NCBI GenBank assembly: GCA_934254925.1 | Contig: CAKQMD010000009.1 | Location: forward strand, 1 to 55,657 | Length of the DNA: 55,657 nt | From: an uncultured Alphaproteobacteria bacterium | GTDB taxonomy: Bacteria > Pseudomonadota > Alphaproteobacteria > RF32 > CAG-239 | Direction of reading: 5' to 3' | Shown here: positions 8,020-16,700 of the stretch, one piece after another | Layout: every line of letters begins with the position of its first letter | How positions within the stretch are numbered: position 1 is the first letter of the stretch | The notes under the pieces: generated by a model | The model's database searches: none | Told to the model about the DNA's origin: nothing | Seen by the model: the letters and a program-made list of their open reading frames with translations, nothing else | Translations under genes and position numbers: made by a program

Positions 8020-9364
8020 TTTGCTTGCCCCTGTTTACCTGCTTGCCAGCATTTTATTCATTTTGGCCATTCGCGGCCTCGCCTCGCCGGAAACCGCAAG
8101 ACGCGGCAATTTGCTGGGCATTGTCGGCATGATTCTGGCCATCTTGGTCACCATTGCCTCGCCCTTGGTCTCAGAATATTCCTATACCTTAATTGCCATC
8201 GTTCTGGGCGCCGGCATCGGCATTTTTTCCGGTCTCAAGGTCAAAATGACCTCTTTGCCGCAAATGATCGCCGCTTTCAACGGTCTTGGAGGCCTGGCCG
8301 CCGTTTTCATTGCTCTGGCCGAAATCCTCGCCGGATCTCCCACCTGGTTGGAAAGCGCCCTCGGCCTGTTGATCGGCGCCGTCGCTTTCTCGGGATCCAT
8401 GATCGCCTTTGCCAAACTTCAGGGACTTTTGCCGGCAAAAGCCTTGCTTTTTCCTCTGCAGCAACCGCTGAATCTGATACTCTCCCTGGCCGTCATCGCC
8501 TTGACGGTCCTTTTTACCCTGAACGGTGATCAACAAATATTCTACTGGCTGGCCGGATTATCGATTCTGCTGGGCTTTCTGCTGGTGTTGCCGATCGGCG
8601 GCGCGGACATGCCGGTCGTCATTTCCGTCTTAAACTCTTATTCCGGCTGGGCGGCCGTCGGGATCGGCTTCTCCCTCAACAACATGTTGTTGATCATTGT
8701 CGGCGCTATCGTCGGTGCCAGCGGAGCCATTCTGTCTTATATCATGGTAAAAGCCATGAATCGCTCTCTGTTAAGCGTCATGCTCGGCGGTTTCGGCGCA
8801 GAAACCAAAACGTCCGCCGCTCATGGCGAAAACAAAACCGCCAAGGCTGGCAGCCCGCGCGATGCCGCCTTCATCATGGAAAACGCCAATAAGGTCATCA
8901 TCGTTCCCGGCTACGGCATGGCCGTCGCTCAGGCGCAGCACGTCTTGAACGAAATGGCTAAAGACCTCGTCAGCCGCGGCGTTGAAGTCAAATTCGCCAT
9001 TCATCCGGTTGCCGGACGCATGCCCGGACACATGAACGTGCTTTTGGCCGAAGCCAACGTACCTTATGAAGATGTCTTTGAGTTGGAAGACATCAACCGC
9101 GAATTTGCCACGGCCGACGTCGCTTATGTCATCGGCGCCAACGATGTTACCAACCCTCTGGCCCGCACGGATCCGTCATCGCCTATTTACGGCATGCCGG
9201 TTCTGGACGTGGAAAAAGCCAAAACCGTCTTCTTCGTCAAACGTTCTTTGGCCAGCGGCTATTCCGGAGTTGACAATCCTCTCTTTTACGCCGACAACAC
9301 CGTTATGCTGTACGGCGACGCCAAAAAAGTGACCGAAGAAATCGTCAAGGCTTTGGAAAGCTGA
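8009..9364 (+). CDS. pntB: NAD(P) transhydrogenase, subunit beta
   Basis: This 451-residue protein comprises the membrane domain dII (about nine hydrophobic segments in residues 1-255) and the soluble NADP(H)-binding domain dIII from about residue 280. dIII shows VIIVPGYGMAVAQAQHVLNE, GRMPGHMNVLLAEANVPY and YVIGANDVTNPLAR, the nucleotide-binding loops of the family. The length is near the usual 460. The stop codon directly abuts the stop of the convergent gene at 9365, and no terminator hairpin was found between them. The operon ends here. Confidence 0.95.
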   Translation: MFNSLLAPVYLLASILFILAIRGLASPETARRGNLLGIVGMILAILVTIASPLVSEYSYTLIAIVLGAGIGIFSGLKVKMTSLPQMIAAFNGLGGLAAVFIALAEILAGSPTWLESALGLLIGAVAFSGSMIAFAKLQGLLPAKALLFPLQQPLNLILSLAVIALTVLFTLNGDQQIFYWLAGLSILLGFLLVLPIGGADMPVVISVLNSYSGWAAVGIGFSLNNMLLIIVGAIVGASGAILSYIMVKAMNRSLLSVMLGGFGAETKTSAAHGENKTAKAGSPRDAAFIMENANKVIIVPGYGMAVAQAQHVLNEMAKDLVSRGVEVKFAIHPVAGRMPGHMNVLLAEANVPYEDVFELEDINREFATADVAYVIGANDVTNPLARTDPSSPIYGMPVLDVEKAKTVFFVKRSLASGYSGVDNPLFYADNTVMLYGDAKKVTEEIVKALES

Positions 9365-10624
9365 TTATTTGCGAATGCTGAAAAAAGTCTTTTTCGTCTG
9401 CTTGCTGAGCAGCGATTGGATGTAACGTCCCTGATACAGGTTAATTCCCAGAGAGTTTCCGACGCTGACCGCCTGAGGATCGTCAATCCGACAGAGGATC
9501 ATCTTGGCTCGTTCGGCTTTGTTAACATAGTCGGTAAAATGCTTGTCCTCCTTCACCACATCCATAAAACTCGGATGCCAGATGATCTTGATCAGATCAA
9601 AATTCAAATGCTCGCGATTCAGATACTTGAGCTTATCGACCGTAATGCCGTCGATGCAAACCTTATACCCGCGCGATTGCGCAAAAGTCTTGGCCAAAAT
9701 AAAAGCCTTGATATCACTGAAAACATCCACCAGCTGCAACTCCAAAACGACGGAAGAACGCATGGAAGGGTTGATCGCCTCGTCAAACACCAAAAACTCG
9801 TCAGACAGGATCGTCGAAACATTGATGTTGATACTGAAATTTCCCACCAACGCCCCGTCGTCGTGACGACTGATGTTTTCCAAAACGCGCTTATCCAAGG
9901 TTTCGGTCAAAAACTGAAACAACCAGGGATTAGCTCCCAGATCCACGTCCGGCAACAACATATCCCGCAGGTCGGAAATAGAAACGTAAACTTCTTCAAA
10001 AATCATTTGCGGATTGGACTTTCCGATCACCGCGCAAATAGCCTGCCGCCGGATAAAGCTTGAAAAATCCGCCATCGACAGCGTTTTTTGCAGCTTTGAC
10101 AAAATCAACGGCGTCAAAGCGCGGCGGATCTTTTTCTGAGGCTTGACAAAAACCGGCGCAACTTTGTCTTCTTTGCCGCCGGAGAGCTTCTCTGTCGGCG
10201 TCGCCGCAATCTGCGACATCATCTCCTCGATATAAGTCTTAAACGCATAAATTCCGTTGCTGAACTCAAAAAACTTGGCAAAGCCGATCTGTTCCAAATC
10301 CTCGGCATCCCTAATCAACGGATCGTCGTGAAACAAAAAGCGGATTTTCACCAATGCCGCCAACATTTCTTCTCTGGCGCTTTGCCCGAACACAACCACC
10401 ATATCTTCGTTGGGCAGGGAAAAAATCTCGCCGCCGGCTTTTTTTACCACATTCTCAAAAGTCTCTTGCAGCGATTGCCTCTGTACCGAGCGGACAGACT
10501 GATTCTGCAACCGATGCATGGCCAGATGCAAGGCCTGATAACTCCCCAGCTCACGTTCGATTTTTTTCAGATAATCAAAAATCAACGTGTCTTTTTTGAT
10601 GGTTTCTCTTTCTTTAGCAATCAA
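9365..10624 (-). CDS. degenerate GGDEF/EAL-like protein B (non-catalytic c-di-GMP protein fold)
   Basis: This 419-residue soluble protein is paralogous to the gene just upstream (10638-11939). The C-terminal half follows the EAL beta-alpha order with altered catalytic residues: NFSININVSTILSDEF (where NLS sits), VVLELQLVDVFSD (E-L-x-E strand), KVCIDGITVDKLKYLN in place of DDFGxGxSSL, LIKIIWHP in place of the KID strand, and INLYQGRYIQS (QGY-like). The N-terminal half has a segment SLPNEDMVVVF resembling the GGDEF hairpin but without GGDEF. A TTG start at 10624 is chosen because AGGAAGG lies 8 bases upstream, giving a 13-base gap from the stop of the paralogue. It is likely a scaffold or ligand-responsive regulator. 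The fold assignment is inference. Confidence 0.6.
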   Translation of the reverse strand: MIAKERETIKKDTLIFDYLKKIERELGSYQALHLAMHRLQNQSVRSVQRQSLQETFENVVKKAGGEIFSLPNEDMVVVFGQSAREEMLAALVKIRFLFHDDPLIRDAEDLEQIGFAKFFEFSNGIYAFKTYIEEMMSQIAATPTEKLSGGKEDKVAPVFVKPQKKIRRALTPLILSKLQKTLSMADFSSFIRRQAICAVIGKSNPQMIFEEVYVSISDLRDMLLPDVDLGANPWLFQFLTETLDKRVLENISRHDDGALVGNFSININVSTILSDEFLVFDEAINPSMRSSVVLELQLVDVFSDIKAFILAKTFAQSRGYKVCIDGITVDKLKYLNREHLNFDLIKIIWHPSFMDVVKEDKHFTDYVNKAERAKMILCRIDDPQAVSVGNSLGINLYQGRYIQSLLSKQTKKTFFSIRK

Positions 10625-10637
10625 GACGGCAGCCTTC

Positions 10638-11939
10638 CTATTCAATGATCTTTTCCAAAATTTCCTTTTGTGAACATTCGTCGCGAAAATAACCGGACAG
10701 CAAGCGCTTACGACGCAAACACTCCGCCGCCGTACAATGGACCGCATCCGGACATTGCGCCTTCAGCATGGCAACCTCTAAGGTATCAATATACGGCCCT
10801 TGAAAAGTCGTAATCCCGTAACTTAACCCCCAGCGAACGGCCTTTTCGCTGTCACATTTGGCCAAGACGACGTTTTCTCTGCCGATCTCGGCAATTTCGC
10901 TTTTCAGTTCCTCGTTGTTCACGTCATATTCGAGCAGCGGTTCCCAAAAAATCTTGACCATATCCGGTTCAAACTTTTTAATGTTCAGCATCCGCAGGCT
11001 GGTCGGGCTCACCCCGTCAATCAAAATCCGGTTGCCGCCGCTGTTCAGAATACGCTTGGTCTCAAAATACAAAGGCAAATTGTTAAATGCATCCATCAGC
11101 TGCACTTCCACAATCACCTTTTGCTCCGGTTTCAAAAAATTCTTGGCAAAATTCACAAACTCGCGGGAAAAGACAGAAGACAAATTAAGGTTGAGGCTGA
11201 TTTGCCGCGGCCAATTTTGAATGTCCGCGGTAAAAAACGCCGCCATGGTCTTCTTGTCCAGCGCCTGCGTCAGATAAGAAAACAACCATTTGTTAGCCAC
11301 CAGATCAATGCTCTGGTCATATTGTCGGCTCAGGTCCTTCACTGCGACGAAAAATTCCTGAAACAAGACTTCAAACCGGCCACCGCCCTTAAACTTGAGC
11401 GCACTCTGACGCTTCACCAGCTCGCCGATGTCAATATGATCAAGCTTGGCGATGACATCATCGATTTCGCCGGCGGCAATCGGCCTTTTGAGCGGCGCTT
11501 CCTCTTCCTCAAAGTCTTCGCTGAGCAGTTGCTCAATCACCGCATAAAATTCGACGAAATCGTCGGGAAAATCATACAAACGGGCAAAATCCGCACTGTC
11601 ATGCGAATACAACACCGGATCGGACGACAATCCCTGACGCAGCTTCTTAACAGCTTCGTCCACCGTTGCCGACGTGATGTTTTTGCCCAAAATCACAAAA
11701 TCGCTGTTAGACAGGATAAACATGGCGCTGCTGGTCGCCCCGACCAAGCCGTCAAACATCTGGGCAATAATCTTGACAAACTCGGGATGACGGTTTTTGG
11801 GCTTCAGTCTGGACACGCTGACATACAGCACCGAATAGCCGTATGGATTTTTGGCAATCCGGTTAAGGGCATCCAACAAATACTTCTCAGAAACGTGACG
11901 CGCAGTTTTGGCCATTTTTTCCACATCAAAGTTTAACAC
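10638..11939 (-). CDS. degenerate GGDEF/EAL-like protein A
   Basis: This 433-residue protein has the same architecture as its downstream neighbour. The N-terminal unit has GYSVLYVSVSRLK and FILSNSDFVILG, the positions of the first strand and the GGDEF hairpin in diguanylate cyclases, but has no GGDEF. The C-terminal EAL-like unit reads ISLNLNLSSVFS, VIVEVQLMDAF, RILIDGVSPTSLRMLN, MVKIFW, VVLAKCDSE and TTFQGPYID. The second Asp of DDFG and the Glu of the AEGVE strand are missing, so phosphodiesterase activity is unlikely. A Cys-rich tail follows (CPDAVHC, AAEC, DEC). The GTG at 11939 is weakly supported, and ATG at 11915 is an alternative. Confidence 0.6.
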   Translation of the reverse strand: MLNFDVEKMAKTARHVSEKYLLDALNRIAKNPYGYSVLYVSVSRLKPKNRHPEFVKIIAQMFDGLVGATSSAMFILSNSDFVILGKNITSATVDEAVKKLRQGLSSDPVLYSHDSADFARLYDFPDDFVEFYAVIEQLLSEDFEEEEAPLKRPIAAGEIDDVIAKLDHIDIGELVKRQSALKFKGGGRFEVLFQEFFVAVKDLSRQYDQSIDLVANKWLFSYLTQALDKKTMAAFFTADIQNWPRQISLNLNLSSVFSREFVNFAKNFLKPEQKVIVEVQLMDAFNNLPLYFETKRILNSGGNRILIDGVSPTSLRMLNIKKFEPDMVKIFWEPLLEYDVNNEELKSEIAEIGRENVVLAKCDSEKAVRWGLSYGITTFQGPYIDTLEVAMLKAQCPDAVHCTAAECLRRKRLLSGYFRDECSQKEILEKIIE

Positions 11940-11985
11940 TAATCTTTTGCAGTATAAACCGGCTTCATTCTTATATCAAGTATGG

Positions 11986-13305
11986 TTACTTTTTTGCTAA
12001 CATCTTAGCCGCCTGCCGATAACATTCTTCCGCCGAAAAAGGTTTTCCGAGAAAACCGACGTTTTCGTCGGCCGTCGACTGAAAGAGCTCGCGGTCTTTG
12101 TCATAACCGCTCATAAAAATCACTTTAATCTTCGGATTCAAAGCCTTAAGCTCCTCATAAACCGCTCGGCCGCTTTTCTCAGGCATCACAACGTCCAACA
12201 TAACCAGGTCAAAATCCTTTTCTCGGGCATAAACGGCGGCAGCCTCGCACGGATCATTCACCGTCACGGCTTGCGCCCCCAACAATTCTAAAATTTCTTT
12301 CACCAACTCCGACAGAATCTTTTCGTCGTCCACCACCAAAACCTTTGCCATCAAAGGCTCTGATGCATCAGAAACGGCCACGGCCGGAGGAAGCGTTTCC
12401 GTCAAAGGCAAAAAAACCCTGAAAATGCTACCGTTTTCCGAGGTCTCAAAGGTGATGTGCCCGCCGTGTTCCCGCACAATGCCGTAAACCGCGGCCAACC
12501 CCAATCCCGTACCTTTACCCGATTCTTTGGTAGTAAAAAACGGCTCAAATATTTTGTGACGAATCTCTTTGGGAATACCGCAACCTTTGTCCTCGACGCA
12601 CAATTCAGCATATTTTCCGGCCGGCAGCCTGTCTGCCCCCCGCTTTTGGTCGACGACCACTTGCCGCAGGCCGATTCGGATAACACCACCGGCGGGCATG
12701 GCGTCTTTGGCATTCATCACCAGATTCATCACGACGTTTTCAACTTGCGTACTGTCACCAGACACGCAGTCTCCCTCCAAACCAAAATCCGTAATGATTT
12801 TATATTTTTTGTTCAAGGCAGGCTCCAATAAACACAAAGCCGCCCCGATACACTCACGCAGACAAAAGGTTTCCGACTTCTTCGGAGGCCGCCGGGAAAA
12901 CAACAACAGCTTGGAGGTCAGATCCCCGGCCTTGACAGCCGTATTGACAATGATTTCGGCATATTTCCGCCGCGGATCGTCTTCCCCGAGCTGTCGCCGC
13001 AAAATCTCCGCCGCCCCGAGAATGCCGCCGAGCATATTGTTAAAATCATGGGCGATTCCGCCGGCAAGCTGCCCTAAAGATTCCATCTTCTGCACCTGGT
13101 TAAGCCTTTCGCTGCGCAGCCTGTTCCGCCGCTGTCCCAACAGCCAAAGCGCCGCAACGCCAAAAAACGCCAAACCGACGACAACCCCGGCCGTTTCCCA
13201 AGACAAAGCACGCCCGACGTTATCCCCACCGTTTTTCGCCCAAACGTCGGCGGCAAGCAAGGCAAACGTCACACTGCACAAAACACCTAAACCAAGCTTT
13301 TTCAA
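11986..13305 (-). CDS. membrane hybrid sensor histidine kinase with C-terminal receiver
   Basis: This is a 439-residue kinase. An N-terminal export signal or first membrane helix (residues 2-22) is followed by a second helix near 36-57. The HisKA box has the phospho-acceptor in GGIAHDFNNML, and the HATPase domain shows N box VMNLVMNAKDAM, G1 VEDKGCGIP and G2 GKGTGLGLAAVYGIV. The C-terminal receiver has VVDDE, the phospho-acceptor Asp in VMLDVVMPEKSG, and Lys in FLGKPFS. The periplasmic part is only about 14 residues, so it probably senses within the membrane or through partners. A TTG start at 13305 is favoured by AGGAGG 8 bases upstream. It diverges from the hydrogenase operon, and no separate output regulator is adjacent. 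Confidence 0.9.
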   Translation of the reverse strand: MKKLGLGVLCSVTFALLAADVWAKNGGDNVGRALSWETAGVVVGLAFFGVAALWLLGQRRNRLRSERLNQVQKMESLGQLAGGIAHDFNNMLGGILGAAEILRRQLGEDDPRRKYAEIIVNTAVKAGDLTSKLLLFSRRPPKKSETFCLRECIGAALCLLEPALNKKYKIITDFGLEGDCVSGDSTQVENVVMNLVMNAKDAMPAGGVIRIGLRQVVVDQKRGADRLPAGKYAELCVEDKGCGIPKEIRHKIFEPFFTTKESGKGTGLGLAAVYGIVREHGGHITFETSENGSIFRVFLPLTETLPPAVAVSDASEPLMAKVLVVDDEKILSELVKEILELLGAQAVTVNDPCEAAAVYAREKDFDLVMLDVVMPEKSGRAVYEELKALNPKIKVIFMSGYDKDRELFQSTADENVGFLGKPFSAEECYRQAAKMLAKK

Positions 13306-13398
13306 AATGATAGCCTCCTGTTTTTCCCTTTGTTCGTCATTGTGCCACATCCGCCGAAAAATTACAACCTAAACAATTGCACGCAGCCGAAAATGCTA

Positions 13399-13427
13399 TT
13401 GCCTTTTTTCCGAGGCCCTTATATAAT
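13399..13427 (+). promoter_or_regulatory. putative promoter of the hydrogenase operon
   Basis: TTGCCT (13399-13404), a 17-base spacer and a perfect TATAAT (13422-13427) lie about 43 bases upstream of the first gene. No FNR-type TTGAT-N4-ATCAA box was seen in the spacer. Confidence 0.55.
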
Positions 13428-13469
13428 TTTATGTATGAATCATTTTATTGTTGAAGGAGGCGTATTTTT

Positions 13470-13724
13470 ATGGCAGCGACGATAAAGGTATGCATGGGCA
13501 GCTCCTGTTTTGCCCGCGGCAACGCCAAAAACCTGCAGCTTATCCAGCGTTTTATTGCCGAAAACAATCTGGAGGCGGAAATTGAACTGACCGGCTTGCG
13601 CTGCTGTGACAATTGCGCCAAAGGCCCCAACATGACCATTGACGGCGTGGAATATAACAACATCGATCCCGGCAGCCTTCTTGACATTCTTGAAAAACAT
13701 TTCCTCAAAAAACAGGAATCTTAG
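13470..13724 (+). CDS. thioredoxin-like [2Fe-2S] ferredoxin, hydrogenase-associated
   Basis: This 84-residue protein has the cysteine spacing of the NuoE/HydC-type thioredoxin-fold 2Fe-2S domain: CMGSSC (C-x4-C, residues 8 and 13) and, about 32 residues on, a C-C-x2-C group at 45-49 giving C-x3-C. KVCMGSSCFARGNAKNL is the characteristic N-terminal segment. It probably carries single electrons between the hydrogenase modules or to an NAD(P)-linked partner. It is the first gene of the operon, with a strong AAGGAGG site, and its stop is 2 bases before the next start. The family is clear and the partner is inferred from position. Confidence 0.85.
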   Translation: MAATIKVCMGSSCFARGNAKNLQLIQRFIAENNLEAEIELTGLRCCDNCAKGPNMTIDGVEYNNIDPGSLLDILEKHFLKKQES

Positions 13725-13726
13725 CC

Positions 13727-15511
13727 ATGTCTAATCGCGAATATCCTCTTTACACCGTCAAAAACAATTGTCAGGACTGCTACAAATGCGTTCGGCGTTG
13801 TCCGGTCAAAGCCATCAAGATTGAAGACAATTCGGCCATGATCGTCACCGACCTTTGCATTGCCTGCGGCATGTGCTACCGCGTCTGCCCTGCCAAAGCC
13901 AAACAGGCCCGCAACGATCTGACCCGCGCCAAACACCTGGTTCAGTCCGGAAAAGAGGTATATGTCTCCCTGGCACCGTCTTGGATCACCGAGTTTGAAG
14001 GCATCTCCGCCGAACAAATGATCGCCGCCATCCGTCGCCTCGGCATCAAAGGTGTCAGCGAAACCGCCCTCGGTGCCGAAGAGGTCTCCTGCCAAACCGC
14101 CCATATTTTGGAAGAAGCGGCAAAAAAAGGCGACAACAGAGTCTTTCTGTCCACCGCCTGCCCCTCCGTCGTGGAATACATCAACAAATACATTCCTCAA
14201 ATGTCAGGGAACCTGATTAACGTCCTTTCGCCGTTGCTCAGCCATTGCAAAATGCTCAAGCAAAACCTCGGCAACGATATTGAAACCATCTTCATCGGCC
14301 CCTGCATCGCAAAAAAGCTCGAAGCCGACCGCCACCCGGACCTTTTGAGCCTGTCTTTAAGCTTTGGCGACCTCAAACAATGGCTGAAAGACGAAGGCGT
14401 TAACCTGGCAGAAATCAAAACCAGCGTTTTTGACAAATTCGTTCTGGCCAAAGCCGAAGACGGAACAGCCTACCCCATAGAAGGCGGCATGCTGGAAACG
14501 CTCAAACCTTATGAACAAACCGACAAAACCTATTTGACGCAAATTACCGGGATTGAAAACCTCAAGCGCGAACTTGCCGGTTATGTTAACCGCAGCTTTG
14601 ACCGCCCGGTCTTTATCGAGTGCTTGGCCTGTGAAGGCGGTTGTGTCAACGGCCCTTGCGTCAGCAACAAAAAATCCGGTCTGGAAAAACGCATGGAAAT
14701 CATGAACGAAACCGTCTTTCCCGATCATATTAAAGACCGTAAACCCAATCTCGACATCACGCTGGACTATCATCCCGAAGCCATCACCCGACAAGAGTTC
14801 AGCGAAGCCGACATCAAACGGGTTCTAACCGTCATTGGCAAATACACCATTGAAGACGAAATCAACTGCAACGGCTGCGGCTACAACACTTGCCGCAATT
14901 TTGCCCGCGCCATGCTGGAAGGCAAGGCCGAACCGGAGATGTGCGTCTCTCACATGAAGCACCAAGCGCAACGCAAAGCCAACGCCCTGATTCGCTGCAT
15001 TCCCTCGCCGATCGTCATCGCCGACGCCAAACTCAGCATTCTCGACTACAACGACCAGTTTGTCGAAACCTTCTGGAACGAAGAAGAGCATGCCGACATT
15101 TATGACAAAAAAGACCTGCGCGGCGCCAATTTGCGAGATTTCATCAGCTTCACCAACCTGTTTTCGGCCTCTCTTGACCTGGAACAAGACATCCACCGCG
15201 AACACGTCAAACAAAATGACAAGCTTTTTGACGTCGTCGTCTTTAACATCGACAAGAAGCAAATCGTCGGCGGCATCATTGAAGACGTCACCAATGTGGA
15301 AATGAAAAAAGAGCAAATCGTCGCCAAGGCCAAAGAGGTGATTCACAAAAACCTCGCCACTGTCCAGCAGATCGCCTGCACTTTGGGCGAACACATGGCA
15401 GAGACGGAAGTCCTGCTGCGCTCCATAACCAAAGACTACGCCGATGAATCCGGCGAAAACCGCAGCAATGACATTACCGTTCGGACCAATTCCAACAAGC
15501 GGGAGTTCTGA
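13727..15511 (+). CDS. PAS-containing putative sensory [FeFe] hydrogenase (HydS-like)
   Basis: The 594 residues hold, in order: two [4Fe-4S] motifs (Cys 15/18/21/25 and 44/47/50/54); an H-cluster domain with ligands at Cys 145 (LSTACPSV), Cys 193 (FIGPCIAKKLE), and Cys 302 and 306 (CEGGC); an FeS-domain Cys cluster (CNGCGYNTC, near 385-393); a PAS domain from about 425 (IPSPIVIADAKL); and a coiled-coil tail. In catalytic enzymes L1 reads TSCCP, whose first Cys relays protons. Here it is Ala 144. That substitution, the PAS domain and the phosphatase gene next door match the group C sensory hydrogenases. It may sense H2 or redox state and signal through the neighbouring phosphatase. Its last base overlaps the next start. 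Confidence 0.85.
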   Translation: MSNREYPLYTVKNNCQDCYKCVRRCPVKAIKIEDNSAMIVTDLCIACGMCYRVCPAKAKQARNDLTRAKHLVQSGKEVYVSLAPSWITEFEGISAEQMIAAIRRLGIKGVSETALGAEEVSCQTAHILEEAAKKGDNRVFLSTACPSVVEYINKYIPQMSGNLINVLSPLLSHCKMLKQNLGNDIETIFIGPCIAKKLEADRHPDLLSLSLSFGDLKQWLKDEGVNLAEIKTSVFDKFVLAKAEDGTAYPIEGGMLETLKPYEQTDKTYLTQITGIENLKRELAGYVNRSFDRPVFIECLACEGGCVNGPCVSNKKSGLEKRMEIMNETVFPDHIKDRKPNLDITLDYHPEAITRQEFSEADIKRVLTVIGKYTIEDEINCNGCGYNTCRNFARAMLEGKAEPEMCVSHMKHQAQRKANALIRCIPSPIVIADAKLSILDYNDQFVETFWNEEEHADIYDKKDLRGANLRDFISFTNLFSASLDLEQDIHREHVKQNDKLFDVVVFNIDKKQIVGGIIEDVTNVEMKKEQIVAKAKEVIHKNLATVQQIACTLGEHMAETEVLLRSITKDYADESGENRSNDITVRTNSNKREF

Positions 15512-16686
15512 TGTCCAGTTCCTTATTCATCGAAATCGGCGCCTTTCAACAGCAAAAACACGGAGAAGATTGTTTTGGCGATACGATTTACTCTAAGAAG
15601 ATTCCCGAAGAGCAACGCGTCGTTTCAATCCTTTCAGACGGCTTGGGCAGCGGTGTCAAAGCCAACATCCTCTCTTCCATGACCACACGCATGGCCATGA
15701 AGTTCGTTGAAAGCAATATGGAACTGCTGCGTTCTTCCGAGGTCATGATGGATGCCCTGCCGGTCTGCCAAGTACGTAAAATCAGCTATGCGACTTTCTC
15801 TATCGTCGACAGCGAACTAGAAGGCAAAACCCGGATTTTTGAAATGGACAATCCGCCTTTCATGTTCATTCGCGACGGCAAACCGCTCAACATCAAAAGC
15901 CGTGAATTGTCCTCTCCCAAATGGAAAGACCGCACCATTAACATCAGCCAGGTCATGACCCAACCGGAAGACCGCATTATCCTGATTTCCGACGGCGTTT
16001 CCCAGGCGGGCCTCGGCAACCGCCTTTATCCTTTGGGCTGGCAGAGGCAAGGGTGTTTGGACTTCGCACTCAAGGAAATTCGCAAAAACCCATACATCTC
16101 CGCACATGAACTTGCCGAAAAAATCGTCCGCGCCGCTCTTGACAAAGAAGTTGACAAACAAGCCGGAGACGACATCAGCTGCGTGGTCATCTATTTCCGT
16201 AAACCGAGAAAACTCCTGGTTTTGACCGGCCCCCCCTTTGACGAAGACAAAGACCACGAATTTGCCGAACTCGTCGCCTGTTATGACGGCAAAACCGTCA
16301 TCTGCGGCGGAACGACGGCTAATATCGTTGAACGCGAGCTCTGCCTCACCTGCGAAATCGACAAGACCAGTTTTGACGAGAAAATTCCCATGTCTTCCAC
16401 CATGGACGGCATTGATTTGGTCACGGAAGGAATTTTAACGTTGACAGAAGTTTATCGTATGCTAAAAGAAGGCATCGACAAAGACAAAAACAATGCGGCG
16501 GTTCGCCTGGCCAATCTGTTGTTGGACAGCGACAGGATCGATTTTGTGGTCGGTACCAAAATCAACATCGCCCACCAAGATCCCAGCCTGCCGATGGAAT
16601 TGGAGATTCGCCGCAACATTGTCAAAAAGATTTTTAGAATCTTGCAGGACAAATATCTAAAAGAAATCAGTGTCAGATACATGTAA
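15511..16686 (+). CDS. SpoIIE-family PP2C protein phosphatase
   Basis: The 391-residue protein has the PPM/SpoIIE phosphatase fold in roughly residues 8-235. Metal-binding acidic motifs are present: SILSDGLGSG near residue 45, ILISDGVSQAG near 160 and AGDDISCVVIY near 220, so it should be active. The remaining C-terminal 150 residues (from GPPFDEDKDHEF onward) form a second domain that I do not recognise firmly. Phosphatases of this type are known neighbours of PAS-type sensory [FeFe] hydrogenases. The start overlaps the hydrogenase stop by one base, so the two are co-translated. The target phosphoprotein is not identifiable here. Confidence 0.85.
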   Translation: MSSSLFIEIGAFQQQKHGEDCFGDTIYSKKIPEEQRVVSILSDGLGSGVKANILSSMTTRMAMKFVESNMELLRSSEVMMDALPVCQVRKISYATFSIVDSELEGKTRIFEMDNPPFMFIRDGKPLNIKSRELSSPKWKDRTINISQVMTQPEDRIILISDGVSQAGLGNRLYPLGWQRQGCLDFALKEIRKNPYISAHELAEKIVRAALDKEVDKQAGDDISCVVIYFRKPRKLLVLTGPPFDEDKDHEFAELVACYDGKTVICGGTTANIVERELCLTCEIDKTSFDEKIPMSSTMDGIDLVTEGILTLTEVYRMLKEGIDKDKNNAAVRLANLLLDSDRIDFVVGTKINIAHQDPSLPMELEIRRNIVKKIFRILQDKYLKEISVRYM

Positions 16687-16700
16687 GAAAGGACAACACC

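Noticed and set aside
10648..10747. N-terminal extension of the second degenerate EAL gene into the preceding gene
   Set aside because: It would overlap the paralogue by over 100 bases with Arg/Cys-rich sequence. A TTG with a well-spaced AGGAAGG site at 10624 explains the start better.
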